From Streptomyces sp. NBC_00162 (GTDB taxonomy: Bacteria; Actinomycetota; Actinomycetes; Streptomycetales; Streptomycetaceae), in NCBI RefSeq assembly GCF_024611995.1, contig NZ_CP102509.1, forward strand, positions 8,060,001-8,124,000: DNA of 64,000 bases. Reading direction: 5' to 3'. A program made the translations under genes and the position numbers. Under the pieces are notes generated by a model. The model worked only from the letters and a program-made list of their open reading frames with translations. It did no database searches and had not been told where the DNA came from. Positions 51,485-59,903 of this stretch are shown here, in pieces (the stretch's first letter is position 1; every line of letters begins with the position of its first letter).

Positions 51485-51913
51485 ATGATGACTGCTTCCG
51501 TCCGGGCCCGCACCGTCGCCGTGGCCGTGGGGGTGGGCCTTGCGGCCACCCTCCTGGCCACGCAGAGCGCGTCCGCCGACTCCAAGTACAACTCCTGCAC
51601 CAAGAGCACCGGGGTCCTCAGCATCGGCACGGAGTACGACCAGGGCACCCAGAACACCGTCTACGTGAAGAACGTCAGTTTCACCATCGAGCGCAACGGC
51701 AACCCGCACAACAACGTCTACCTGCGGGTCCGCAAGGGGAACGGAACCGACGTTTGGGCCTGGACCAGCGGGGACAACGTCCGCGGCGGTCAGACCCGCA
51801 CGTTCACCGTCAACAAGCGGATCTCCAAGGTGGACAAGCCGTACTTCAAGGGGCACGCGGACTTCGACTCGCGACTGCGCGACGAGAGCTGCGCCGCATA
51901 CATCAACTACTGA
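51485..51913 (+). CDS. secreted protein
   Basis: A 142-residue product: Sec signal (VAVAVGVGLAATLLATQSAS, cleavage at SASA-D about residue 32) and a beta-rich mature domain of 110 residues with two cysteines (NSCTKS and ESCAAY), so one disulfide. GGAGA precedes the ATG. No family recognised, though it looks like a compact extracellular beta-sandwich. Confidence 0.8.
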   Translation: MMTASVRARTVAVAVGVGLAATLLATQSASADSKYNSCTKSTGVLSIGTEYDQGTQNTVYVKNVSFTIERNGNPHNNVYLRVRKGNGTDVWAWTSGDNVRGGQTRTFTVNKRISKVDKPYFKGHADFDSRLRDESCAAYINY

Positions 51914-51972
51914 CCGGAGGCGGCCGGGCGGTCTCCCGCCCGGCCGCACCTGTTGAGAGGAAGCCGATCGAG

Positions 51973-53109
51973 TTGCGTACCCGACGATGGCCGGCCGGGG
52001 TGCTGGTGCTCGCGGTGGCGGGCGTCATCCTGGCCGCGTTCTGGGGACCTCGGGCCCAGTCCGGCCCGAGTGGCCGGCCCGCGGCCGCCACCGGCACGTT
52101 CTCCGCGCCCGTGATCCTGTCCGCGGACACCCACGGCGCGATCCTCCTCGACCGTGACCGCGGGGAGCTCCTGGGGGTCCGCGCCGATGGCAGCGTCCGC
52201 TGGCGCGACCGCGAAATGGCCTCCCGGCCGTACGTCTCCTGCCTAGCGCAGTGCCCCGACGCAGTCGGTTCCGGCTCCGCGGACGAGACCCCCGCGTCCT
52301 CCGTGGTGTGGCACCTGGGCGACGAGCTCCGTACCGACACGGGCCGCACCGACCTGGTGCTCTGGGCCGCCTCTCCCGAGGACGCGCTCGTCCTCAGTCC
52401 CCAGGGCGCGGGCGGCCATCTGCTCCGACTGCCCGGTCGGCAGGGACCGCCCGAGCCGGTCGAGGGCACCGACCCCCAGCTGTTCACGTCCGGCGACGGC
52501 AGTCGCGCGGTGCTGGCGTTCCGGTCACCCGGCACCCGCTACCACCCGCTCGAACGGCGCGACGGCGGCTGGAGCGCAGGCCCAGCCGTGGAGGCCGCGG
52601 CGAGCAGCGCCTGCCTGGACCGTACGGGAGAACGGGCCCTCCTCGTCGGCGACCACACCACCTCGCTCGCCGAAGGCCCGGCCGCGCGGCCCCGGGAGCT
52701 GGCCGTCCCTCGCGGCGGGTTGTGCGCCCTCCTCGGCGCGCAGGCGCTCACGCAGCGTTTCACCAGCGACCCCGAGCACGGCACCAGAACGACGACGCAG
52801 GTCTACGCTCTCGACGGCACGCTCCGATGGGAGCGCGCGGACGCGGGCTTCCATCCCGCCCGCTGGGACACCGAGTCGGGCCTGCTCGCGCTGGCGACCG
52901 ACACCGCCCTGAACCTGATCGACTCCCACGGCACGACAGTGGACACGGGGCCACCCGCCGCCGACGTCTTCCTGGCCGCCCCCGGCTGCCTTCTCGTCCT
53001 GGACCCGGACCTGCACCCGCACGCCCGCCGCCTGACCGCCCCCGGCGCGGGACCGTCGCCGTGCGGCAGCTGGGAGCGGGCGACGGAGCCGTCCGCCGCC
53101 GAACTCTGA
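51973..53109 (+). CDS. membrane-anchored beta-propeller-like protein
   Basis: About 378 residues starting at a TTG (no ATG/GTG fits). The signal anchor is AGVLVLAVAGVILAAFWGP, followed by an extracytoplasmic domain with repeats like GAILLDRDRGELLGVRADGS and VYALDGTLRWERADAGFHPA, typical of PQQ-like propellers. It follows the secreted protein gene by 59 bases. No catalytic residues recognised. Confidence 0.72.
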   Translation: MRTRRWPAGVLVLAVAGVILAAFWGPRAQSGPSGRPAAATGTFSAPVILSADTHGAILLDRDRGELLGVRADGSVRWRDREMASRPYVSCLAQCPDAVGSGSADETPASSVVWHLGDELRTDTGRTDLVLWAASPEDALVLSPQGAGGHLLRLPGRQGPPEPVEGTDPQLFTSGDGSRAVLAFRSPGTRYHPLERRDGGWSAGPAVEAAASSACLDRTGERALLVGDHTTSLAEGPAARPRELAVPRGGLCALLGAQALTQRFTSDPEHGTRTTTQVYALDGTLRWERADAGFHPARWDTESGLLALATDTALNLIDSHGTTVDTGPPAADVFLAAPGCLLVLDPDLHPHARRLTAPGAGPSPCGSWERATEPSAAEL

Positions 53110-53114
53110 CCTGC

Positions 53115-53693
53115 TCAGCCGAACGGGGCCGTGTCCCGCCGCGGCGTGCAGCCCGTGGGCATCTTGCGGGAGGTCCGCCGGTACAGCACGCACCGGCGAA
53201 GCGGTCCTTCGGGCACGCTCGGATCCTCGAAGTCGTCGGCCGGGTTCCGGGTCATGCCGATCCGGCGCATCACTGCCTGCGAACGAAGGTTGTTGACGGT
53301 CGTCGACGCAATGATCTCCGGCAGCCCGAGGACCTCGAAGCCGAAGGACAGGCAGGCCAGGGCGGCCTCGGTGGCGTAACCGTAACCCCACGCCGAACGC
53401 GTCAGCCGCCATCCGATGTCCACCCCCGGGAACGGCATGTCCTCGTCCACCTCGTCCAAGCCGGCGCGGCCGAGGAACTCACCGGTCTCCCGTGACTCGA
53501 GCGCCCACCACCCGAAACCTCGCTCGTCGAAGTCGGACTGCATGAGTGCCACCGCGGCATCGCTTTGCTCCCGCGTCAGCAGTGCCCCCAGGTGTTCTCG
53601 GACTTCGGGATCGGCGTTCATCGCCGCCCACGGTTCGAGATCGGACTCCTGCCACCGGCGCAGCAGAAGACGATCGGTACGCAGTTCTGGCAT
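53115..53693 (-). CDS. GNAT family N-acetyltransferase
   Basis: A 192-residue RimJ-like acetyltransferase: LRTDRLLLRRWQESDLEPWA, G-W-R-L-T-R-S-A-W-G-Y-G-Y-A-T-E-A-A-L-A (acetyl-CoA loop), and STTVNNLRSQAVMRRIGM. It is convergent with the propeller-like gene. Confidence 0.87.
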   Translation of the reverse strand: MPELRTDRLLLRRWQESDLEPWAAMNADPEVREHLGALLTREQSDAAVALMQSDFDERGFGWWALESRETGEFLGRAGLDEVDEDMPFPGVDIGWRLTRSAWGYGYATEAALACLSFGFEVLGLPEIIASTTVNNLRSQAVMRRIGMTRNPADDFEDPSVPEGPLRRCVLYRRTSRKMPTGCTPRRDTAPFG

Positions 53694-54145
53694 GCCGGCC
53701 AGCTAACGCCATCACGATCAGGGTGTCGATCGGTTATTTCGAGCCCTGTTCCTGGGCGATTCGGATATGCGGACGGGCCTCTCGAAGGGGTACGAGCGAT
53801 GACAATCGGTGAGATTCGGGGGCCCTGGAGGTGACTCGCCCCATAGGACCCACGTCACGTACGAACCGGGCTAGTAGCTTCCCAACGCCCGATCCCGCTG
53901 CCTGACACCGGCTCCCACCTGCACGGATCCGTCCGGGTCCGCCGGAGGGGCGTCGGTCCCTGACTGCGAGGGCCCCTAGTAGGAGGGGTCGTTGCCAGGG
54001 GGTTGGGAGGTCTGTAGAACTGGATGAGTCGCAGGGCGGCAGGGGTTGTTCACCCGCCGCCGACGAACCCCTCTCCTCCGCGTGAGTGGCTCACGCATGC
54101 TTCGGCGTGCCGCGACCGTCCTTGTTCCCTTCGGAAGGTCAATCC
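53694..54145. other. structured leader region upstream of the secreted transglycosylase-like gene
   Basis: 452 bases with no gene. The right half can form competing stems (GGCGGC/GCCGCC and AGGGGTT/AACCCCT around 54036-54072). I do not see the conserved blocks of a known riboswitch. Confidence 0.35.
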
Positions 54146-54550
54146 GTGTCCAACGCTGTCATCCGCCGCATCGCCGCTTCCAAGAAGACCCTCGCGGGTA
54201 CCGTCCTCGCCCTGGGCGTCGCCGGTTCCATGCTGGCCGCGGTTCCCGCGCAGGCCGCCCCGTCGAGTGCCAAGGCGATCGCCCAGCAGATGATCAAGGA
54301 CCCGGCCCAGTTCGCCGCCTTCGACAAGATCATCTCGCACGAGAGCGGCTGGGACTACACCGCCACGAACTCCTCCTCTGGTGCGTACGGCCTGGTCCAG
54401 GCCCTGCCGGCCTCGAAGATGGCCTCGGCGGGCTCGGACTGGAAGACCAACCCGGCCACCCAGATCAAGTGGGGCCTGGACTACATGAACGAGCGCTACG
54501 GCAGCCCCGTCGACGCCTGGAACTTCTGGTCCGCCAACCACTGGTACTAA
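54146..54550 (+). CDS. secreted transglycosylase-like (SLT-type) protein
   Basis: A 134-residue product: Sec signal (TLAGTVLALGVAGSMLAAVP, cleavage at AQA-A about 36), then a small lysozyme-like domain with the catalytic-type glutamate in ISHESGWDY, GAYGLVQALPASKM and N-P-A-T-Q-I-K-W-G-L-D-Y-M. This is the short Streptomyces transglycosylase/aggregation-promoting-factor-like form acting on cell-wall glycan. GTG at 54146 follows GGAAGG by 7 bases. Confidence 0.85.
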   Translation: MSNAVIRRIAASKKTLAGTVLALGVAGSMLAAVPAQAAPSSAKAIAQQMIKDPAQFAAFDKIISHESGWDYTATNSSSGAYGLVQALPASKMASAGSDWKTNPATQIKWGLDYMNERYGSPVDAWNFWSANHWY

Positions 54551-54592
54551 GCCACCAGCGGCAGAGCAGACCCACACAGCAGACATACGAAA

Positions 54593-54622
54593 ACGCCCGG
54601 CCGGGCCATCCCCGCCGGGCGT
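54593..54622 (+). terminator. hairpin terminator
   Basis: ACGCCCGGC and GCCGGGCGT pair as a 9-bp stem with a 12-base loop, followed by CTTT, between convergent genes. Confidence 0.75.
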
Positions 54623-54651
54623 CTTTGCGTATGCGGCCGCCGAGCTCGCCG

Positions 54652-56976
54652 TCAGAGCGTCTCGCTCAGCGAGTCCGCCAGCCGCCGCCGTGCCGCCCGT
54701 GTCGCCGGCAGTGTCGCCGCCCCCACCGCCCCCAGCACGGCCCCGACGATCACCGTCAGCAGCACTGGCAACGGCGGAAGGTGGGCGATCCCCGCGCCGA
54801 TCCCGCTCGACGCACCCTGTGTGTCCACCAGCCAGCTGCCGGACAGTGCACCCACCGTCGTCCCGACCAGCGCGGATACGAGCGCGGTCAGACCGGCGGC
54901 CGTCACGATCATCGCCCCGATCTGCCGCGGCGTGAGTCCGATCGCTTTCAGCGCGAGCAGGTCCCGGCCCCGGTCGCGTACGCCCGTGCCGATCAGCGTC
55001 AGAAGCTCGGTCAGCCCGATCAGTGCCAGCACCGCGATCAGGGCGGCGATCACTCCGCGTGCCGGTTCCAGCCGGTCGGCCGGATTGGGCGTCTCCCGGA
55101 TCTCCAGCGTTCCACCTGTCGCCGTGGTGAGCGCGCCGCTCACCGCCCGGGGGTCCGCCCCCTCGCGCAGCACCAGGGCATGGAACTCGGGTCGCAGCCG
55201 CGGATCGCGCTCCCGCAGCGCGTCGATGGTCGTGGTGACCACCCGCCCGCCGGATTCGGGTTCGATGGTGCGGCCGACCAGGTGCAGGATCTGCGGCCGT
55301 CCCTCGACGGTCATCCGTACCCAGTCGCCGATCCGCACCCCGAGCAGATCCAGCAGCCCCTGCCCGGCCACTGCCTCGTCCGGACCGCCGACCGCGCGCC
55401 CTTCCACCACAGCGGAGGGATACGGGTGCTGGGCCGTACCCAGCCCGCGGAGCGTGATGGTGCCGGTCTGCCCCGGTACGAGCGCCGCCATCTCCGCGCC
55501 CGGATGGACCGTGGCGATGTCCGGGATCGCCTCGAGGGTCTTCTCCAGCTCCGCGTCGGACGACCCGGCGGGCTGTTCGGCCCGTACGGTCAGGGCCGCG
55601 GGCAGTCCCATCTGCGCGGGCCGGCTCCGGAACTGGTCCAGCGTCGACCAGGCGACGAGCGCGACCGTGATGAGCATCAGCGGCAGGGCCAGCCGGGCCA
55701 CCGATACGAGTGTCTGGCCGCGTCGCGGGAACGCCGCGCGCCACCCCAGGACCAGGGCCGGAGGGACCCGTACCCCGAGGGCCCGCCTGCCGAGCGCGGT
55801 CATCGGCGCGGCGGACGGCAGCGCCGCCCGTGCCACCGGCACCGGTGGCACCCGTCCGGCCCGCCAGGCCGAGAGCGCGGTGGCAGCCGCGATCAGCAGC
55901 ACCGCGCCGCAGGGGACGCCGATCATCAGCGCGGTGTGGCCGGGCAGGTCCTGCCACACCGCCGCCGCCTCCCCGATCCGCCCCGGTATACGGGCTCCCA
56001 GCAGGGCGATCGCCGCCGTGCCGAGGGCAACGCCGAGGAGCGCGAAAGCCAGGTGCTGTACGAGGAAGCCGCGGGTCACCTGGCCGGGGGTGAAGCCGAC
56101 GGCCTTGAGGATGGCGATGTCCCTCAGCTGGCCGCGGACCCGCGCGCCGACCGCTCCCGCCGCGGCCAGCGCCGCCGTGAGCAGCGCACCGAGCCCGAAG
56201 ACGGCGAACAACTGCCCGAGGAGCCGGTCGTCGCCGCCCGCCTCGGCCCGGGCCTGCTGCCACTTGGTGACGCCGGCCACCCGGTCGGCACCGAGCACGG
56301 TCACGGCGCGCTGGACCATGAAGTCGGTGTCGTCCGGATCCTCCAGGCGCAGCCCCACGCTCTGTCCGGTGTCTTCCCGTGCGATCTCGTCCAGGGTGGG
56401 GGAGAGCACCCAGCCGATTCCAGGTCCGCCGCCCGGCTGGTAGCGGGGCTCGGCCGCCTCGGCGATCCCGCTCACCCGCAGCGCGTGCGGGGCACCGTCC
56501 GGCCCCGTGACCTGGACCGTGTCGCCCGGCTCCGCCCACAGCGCCTGCGCGACCGAGGTTTCCAGTACGACGGTGCCTGCCGCGGCGCTGCCGTCGGTCG
56601 CGGCCAGCCAGCTGCCCGCGGTGACGAGCGGCCGCCCTGTCTCCGGTGGCGTCGCCATGGCTGCGCGCAGCGTCACCCCGGCCCGCGCGCCGCGCGACTC
56701 GACGGTCGTCGCCGCCGTGCGGAAGGGCCCGGAGACCGCGGCGACCCCGTCCACGCCGGACAGGGCGTCCGTGTCCGCCCCGGCGCGGGTGTGCAACCAG
56801 ATGTGCGCGCCCTGGGACTGGTTGAAGATCCGCTGCCAGGGATTGGCGGCGTAGCTGAACAGTGCGCCGGCCAGCAGGAGCGAGGCGATGATCCCGGCGC
56901 TGGCCAGTACGACGAAGAGGGCTTCGCCGCGGCGTGCGCGGAAGTCGGCGTGCGCCCAGCGCAGAGTGGCCCGCAC
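54652..56976 (-). CDS. FtsX-type ABC transporter permease
   Basis: About 774 residues with the MacB/FtsX double layout: an N-terminal helix (EALFVVLASAGIIASLLLAG), a large extracytoplasmic domain, three helices, a short linker, then a second copy ending with three helices (VLALIGLTELLTLIGTGV and after). LRDIAILKAVGFTPGQV and DLLALKAIGLTPRQIGAM are family hallmarks. Partner of the ATPase upstream. Start GTG 56976 has AAGGAG 5 bases upstream; GTG 56982 overlaps the previous stop. Substrate unknown. Confidence 0.87.
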   Translation of the reverse strand: MRATLRWAHADFRARRGEALFVVLASAGIIASLLLAGALFSYAANPWQRIFNQSQGAHIWLHTRAGADTDALSGVDGVAAVSGPFRTAATTVESRGARAGVTLRAAMATPPETGRPLVTAGSWLAATDGSAAAGTVVLETSVAQALWAEPGDTVQVTGPDGAPHALRVSGIAEAAEPRYQPGGGPGIGWVLSPTLDEIAREDTGQSVGLRLEDPDDTDFMVQRAVTVLGADRVAGVTKWQQARAEAGGDDRLLGQLFAVFGLGALLTAALAAAGAVGARVRGQLRDIAILKAVGFTPGQVTRGFLVQHLAFALLGVALGTAAIALLGARIPGRIGEAAAVWQDLPGHTALMIGVPCGAVLLIAAATALSAWRAGRVPPVPVARAALPSAAPMTALGRRALGVRVPPALVLGWRAAFPRRGQTLVSVARLALPLMLITVALVAWSTLDQFRSRPAQMGLPAALTVRAEQPAGSSDAELEKTLEAIPDIATVHPGAEMAALVPGQTGTITLRGLGTAQHPYPSAVVEGRAVGGPDEAVAGQGLLDLLGVRIGDWVRMTVEGRPQILHLVGRTIEPESGGRVVTTTIDALRERDPRLRPEFHALVLREGADPRAVSGALTTATGGTLEIRETPNPADRLEPARGVIAALIAVLALIGLTELLTLIGTGVRDRGRDLLALKAIGLTPRQIGAMIVTAAGLTALVSALVGTTVGALSGSWLVDTQGASSGIGAGIAHLPPLPVLLTVIVGAVLGAVGAATLPATRAARRRLADSLSETL

Positions 56977-56978
56977 GG

Positions 56979-57746
56979 TCACTCCTTCAGTTCGAGTACG
57001 CCGCGGACGCCGCCGGCCGGCTCGCGGCGCCCGTCGCCGAGCTGCGCGTCGTCGGCTATGCGCCCGTCGAAGAAGCTGATGACGCGGTCGGCGGCACTGG
57101 CCATCCGGGCGTCATGGGTGACCATCATGATCGTCTGGCCGCGCTGGTGGAAACGGGAGAGCAGCCGCAGCACCTCGCGGGTGCCCTTGCTGTCGAGGCT
57201 GCCGGCCGGTTCGTCGGCGAGCAGCAGTGCGGGGTGGTTGACCAGCGCGCGGGCGAGCGCCACCCGCTGCTGTTCGCCGCCGGACAGTTCGCCGGGCATC
57301 GACCGCTCCCGGCCTTCGAGGCCGAGTTCGGCGAGCAGTTCGGCGCGGGATTCGCGGGCGGCCTTCGGGGAGGCGCCGGTGAGCAGGGCGGGCAGTTCGA
57401 CGTTGTCGGCGACGGTCAGGTTGGAGACAAGGTTGAAGAACTGGAAGACGACCCCGATGCTGCGGCGCCTGAGGACGGCCCAGCGGGCCTCGCTGTACTG
57501 GTCGACCCGCTCTCCGCCGAGCCACAACTTCCCGCTGTCGGGCTGCTGGAGGCCGCCGATGAGATGGAGCAGCGTGGACTTCCCGGCTCCCGACGGCCCG
57601 GTGATCGCGACGAACTCGCCCGGCTGGACGGACAGGTCCACCCCGCGCACGGCGTGCACCGGAACGCCCTCGCCGTTGTGCGTCTTGGTCAGGCCCTCGG
57701 CGCGCACGATGGGCACGGCAGGAGCGGTGGTGGCGTCGTTGCTCAT
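56979..57746 (-). CDS. ABC transporter ATP-binding protein (MacB/LolD type)
   Basis: A 255-residue ATPase: Walker A GPSGAGKST, Q-loop FQFFNL, signature LSGGEQQRVALARAL, Walker B LLLADEPAGSLD, and switch His in MMVTHDARMA. It sits between the PadR gene (ATGA overlap) and the FtsX-type permease. Confidence 0.9.
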   Translation of the reverse strand: MSNDATTAPAVPIVRAEGLTKTHNGEGVPVHAVRGVDLSVQPGEFVAITGPSGAGKSTLLHLIGGLQQPDSGKLWLGGERVDQYSEARWAVLRRRSIGVVFQFFNLVSNLTVADNVELPALLTGASPKAARESRAELLAELGLEGRERSMPGELSGGEQQRVALARALVNHPALLLADEPAGSLDSKGTREVLRLLSRFHQRGQTIMMVTHDARMASAADRVISFFDGRIADDAQLGDGRREPAGGVRGVLELKE

Positions 57747-58309
57747 TCCAGCTCCTCCTGGCAGCGTTCCAGCCAGTCGAGGTCGGCCTGCAGGTGCAGC
57801 ATGGCGCCTTCGATCAGCAGTTGGGAGATCTTGTTGTCGCGGTCTTCCGCTGCTGCCAGCTTGGACAGGTCCCGCATGGTGTTGAGGTATTGCCGCCGCT
57901 GCTTGTTGATCAGTGCGACAGGGTCGGCCAGACCCGACCGCGGTGCGAGTGCGAGCTTCATGAAGAACTCGTCCCGTACCCGGGGCTCCTCCGCGGTGTC
58001 CTCGAACCAGGCCAGCACGGCCTCGCGCCCGGCGTCCGTCAGCCTGTACGTGCGCTTGTTGGGCCGGCCCGACTGCTCGACGTCCTCGCCCTCGATCAGG
58101 CCGCTCTTCTCCAGCCGGCCGAGGGTGACGTAGATCTGGCCGACGTTGGGCTGAGGGTACGCGGAGCCCAGGAGCTTCTCAAGGTCCTGCTTCAGCTCGT
58201 AACCGTGCGCAGGGCTACGGGTGAGGAGCGCAAGGAGCGCCAGCCGCACTGGCTCCCCTCCTTCCCGCTCCGTAGTCAACGGTTCACTCGACACCGGACC
58301 GGATGGCAT
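57743..58309 (-). CDS. PadR family transcriptional regulator
   Basis: A 188-residue regulator: PadR winged helix (LALLALLTRSPAHGYELKQD, YPQPNVGQIYVTLGRLEKSG) and a C-terminal helical dimer domain. It is the first gene of the operon with the ATPase and permease, so it should control their expression in response to a transported compound. Confidence 0.87.
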   Translation of the reverse strand: MPSGPVSSEPLTTEREGGEPVRLALLALLTRSPAHGYELKQDLEKLLGSAYPQPNVGQIYVTLGRLEKSGLIEGEDVEQSGRPNKRTYRLTDAGREAVLAWFEDTAEEPRVRDEFFMKLALAPRSGLADPVALINKQRRQYLNTMRDLSKLAAAEDRDNKISQLLIEGAMLHLQADLDWLERCQEELE

Positions 58310-58353
58310 CCGCGTCCGGCTCGTCTGCCTGGACGTCTAGTATCGCCCATGCC

Positions 58354-58370
58354 TAACGGGTATATATAGG
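58354..58370. promoter_or_regulatory. AT-rich site upstream of the PadR operon
   Basis: TATATATA (58361-58368), 52 bases upstream of the PadR start, stands out in GC-rich DNA. PadR operators often contain ATAT-type palindromes; a role as operator or -10 region is inference. Confidence 0.4.
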
Positions 58371-58416
58371 CCGCGATGGTCGGCGGCGCAGCCGGATCGT
58401 GCACTGGGAGGAATCT

Positions 58417-59690
58417 ATGCGGTGGATGCGTGCCGCGGGTAGAGCTCTCCTGGTCGCGGCGGTGGTGCTGGCGGGCTATGCCGGTTTCGGCGTCCGCGCC
58501 GACGCGGGGGTGGCCTCCGACGGCCGCGGCCCCTGACGCTCGTGACGGCGGGCGATCTGACCGGCTACCTCTCCCCGTTGCTCGAGGACTGGAACGACGG
58601 CCACCCCGACGAGCGCGTCACGCTCGTCGAACTGCCCGACTCGGCCGACGAGACGAGGGCCCAGATGATCAGCGAGCTGCGATCGGGCCGTGGCCGGTTC
58701 GACGTGCTGAACATCGACGTGGCCTGGACGTCCGAGTTCGCGGCTGCCGGATGGATCTCCCCGCTCGAGCGTGACCGCTTCCCGCTGGACACCTTCCTGC
58801 AGCCGGTCGTCGACACCGCGACCTTCGACGGCCGGCTGTACGCGGTCCCGTACGTCACGAACGCGGGACTGCTCTACTACCGCAAGGACATCCTCGACCG
58901 GGAGGGCGAGGAGCCGCCGCGTACCTGGGCCGAACTGGCCCGACAGGCCCGCACGATCGCCCCGAAGTACGGACTGGACGGCTATGCCGGCCAGTTCCTG
59001 CCGTACGAAGGGCTCACCGTCAACGTCACCGAGGCCGTGCACTCGGCGGGCGGTTCGATCCTGCGCGACGACGGCGCCCGGGTGACCGTGGACTCCGAGG
59101 CCGCGCGCGCCGGACTGCGGTTCCTCGCGGACGGCGTGCGGGACGGCTGGATCTCCCGTGACGCGCTCGGCTACAAGGAGGAGGAGTCCCGGCAGGCGTT
59201 CCAGGACGGCCGGCTGCTCTTCCTCCGGAACTGGCCGTACGTGTACGCGGACGCGAGCGCGGACGGGTCGAAGATCGCGGGCAGGTTCGGCGCCGTGCCG
59301 CTGCCCGGACGCGACGGGCCCGGCACGAGCGTGCTGGGTGGCTCCAACCTCGCCGTCGGCAGCAACTCGCGCCACCAGGCGTCGGCGGCCGATCTGATCT
59401 CCTACCTGACCAGTGAACGGGTCCAGCGGCAGGTGCTCACCGAGGGCTCGCTGCCGCCGGTGCGCGCCGCGCTGTACGAGGACCCCGAGCTGATCCGCGC
59501 GCATCCGTACCTGCCCACGCTCCGGCAGAGCGTGCTGTCGGCGGTACCGCGGCCGAAGAGCCCGCGCTACGACCAGGTGAGCCTCGCCGTGCAGGCGGTG
59601 GCGCAGGACGTGATGGCGCTGCGCCAGACACCCGAGCAGGCAGTGGCGCGGCTTGCGCGCGAACTCGGGGCCATCTCCCGCAAGGGCTGA
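58417..59690 (+). CDS. ABC transporter extracellular solute-binding protein, family 1 (one-base frameshift at 58530-58533)
   Basis: About 424 residues. The signal peptide (ATG 58417 after GGGAGGA: MRWMRAAGRALLVAAVVLAG) is followed by a family 1 (sugar) binding protein: VTLVELPDSADETRAQMISE, FDVLNIDVAWTSEFAAAGWI, and YAVPYVTNAGLLYYRKDI. Body and signal are in different frames, joined at a CCCC run where one base appears missing. No lipobox cysteine is evident. It lies beside the sugar-uptake genes but is separated from them by a terminator. Confidence 0.84.
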
Positions 59691-59709
59691 TCGCACTTCT
59701 CCGTCTCCC

Positions 59710-59748
59710 CTGAGGGCCTCTACTTACATGTTAAGTAGAGGCCCTCAG
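59710..59748. terminator. 17-bp perfect hairpin, bidirectional-type terminator
   Basis: CTGAGGGCCTCTACTTA-CATGT-TAAGTAGAGGCCCTCAG. The stem tip resembles the operator-like site at 59830 (shared ACTTA..CATG). Confidence 0.8.
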
Positions 59749-59829
59749 TCGTGCATCCGGATATTCAGCACAAATCACCCCAACTTTTAGTTGTTTCTGG
59801 ACACATCGTTGACACCTTCCAGTCGCTGC

Positions 59830-59850
59830 TACTTAACATGCATGCATAAC
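59830..59850. promoter_or_regulatory. operator-like site upstream of the GH13 gene
   Basis: TACTTAACATG overlaps the 10-bp palindrome ATGCATGCAT (59838-59847), 54 bases before the glucosidase start. It resembles the tip of the preceding hairpin. It may bind a LacI-type sugar repressor; none is seen in the window. Confidence 0.45.
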
Positions 59851-59903
59851 AGCGCACCTGATCCAGGGCGCTCTCGCATTCAGCAGAAATAGGTCGACGC
59901 GAG

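Noticed and set aside
53940..54145. ydaO-type (c-di-AMP) riboswitch before the secreted transglycosylase-like gene
   Set aside because: The region can fold but I could not find the conserved ydaO blocks; covariance-model search would decide.
54046..57885. 1279-residue plus-strand frame
   Set aside because: It is the shadow of the minus-strand permease and ATPase genes. Composition is Arg/Pro/Gly-rich with no domain.
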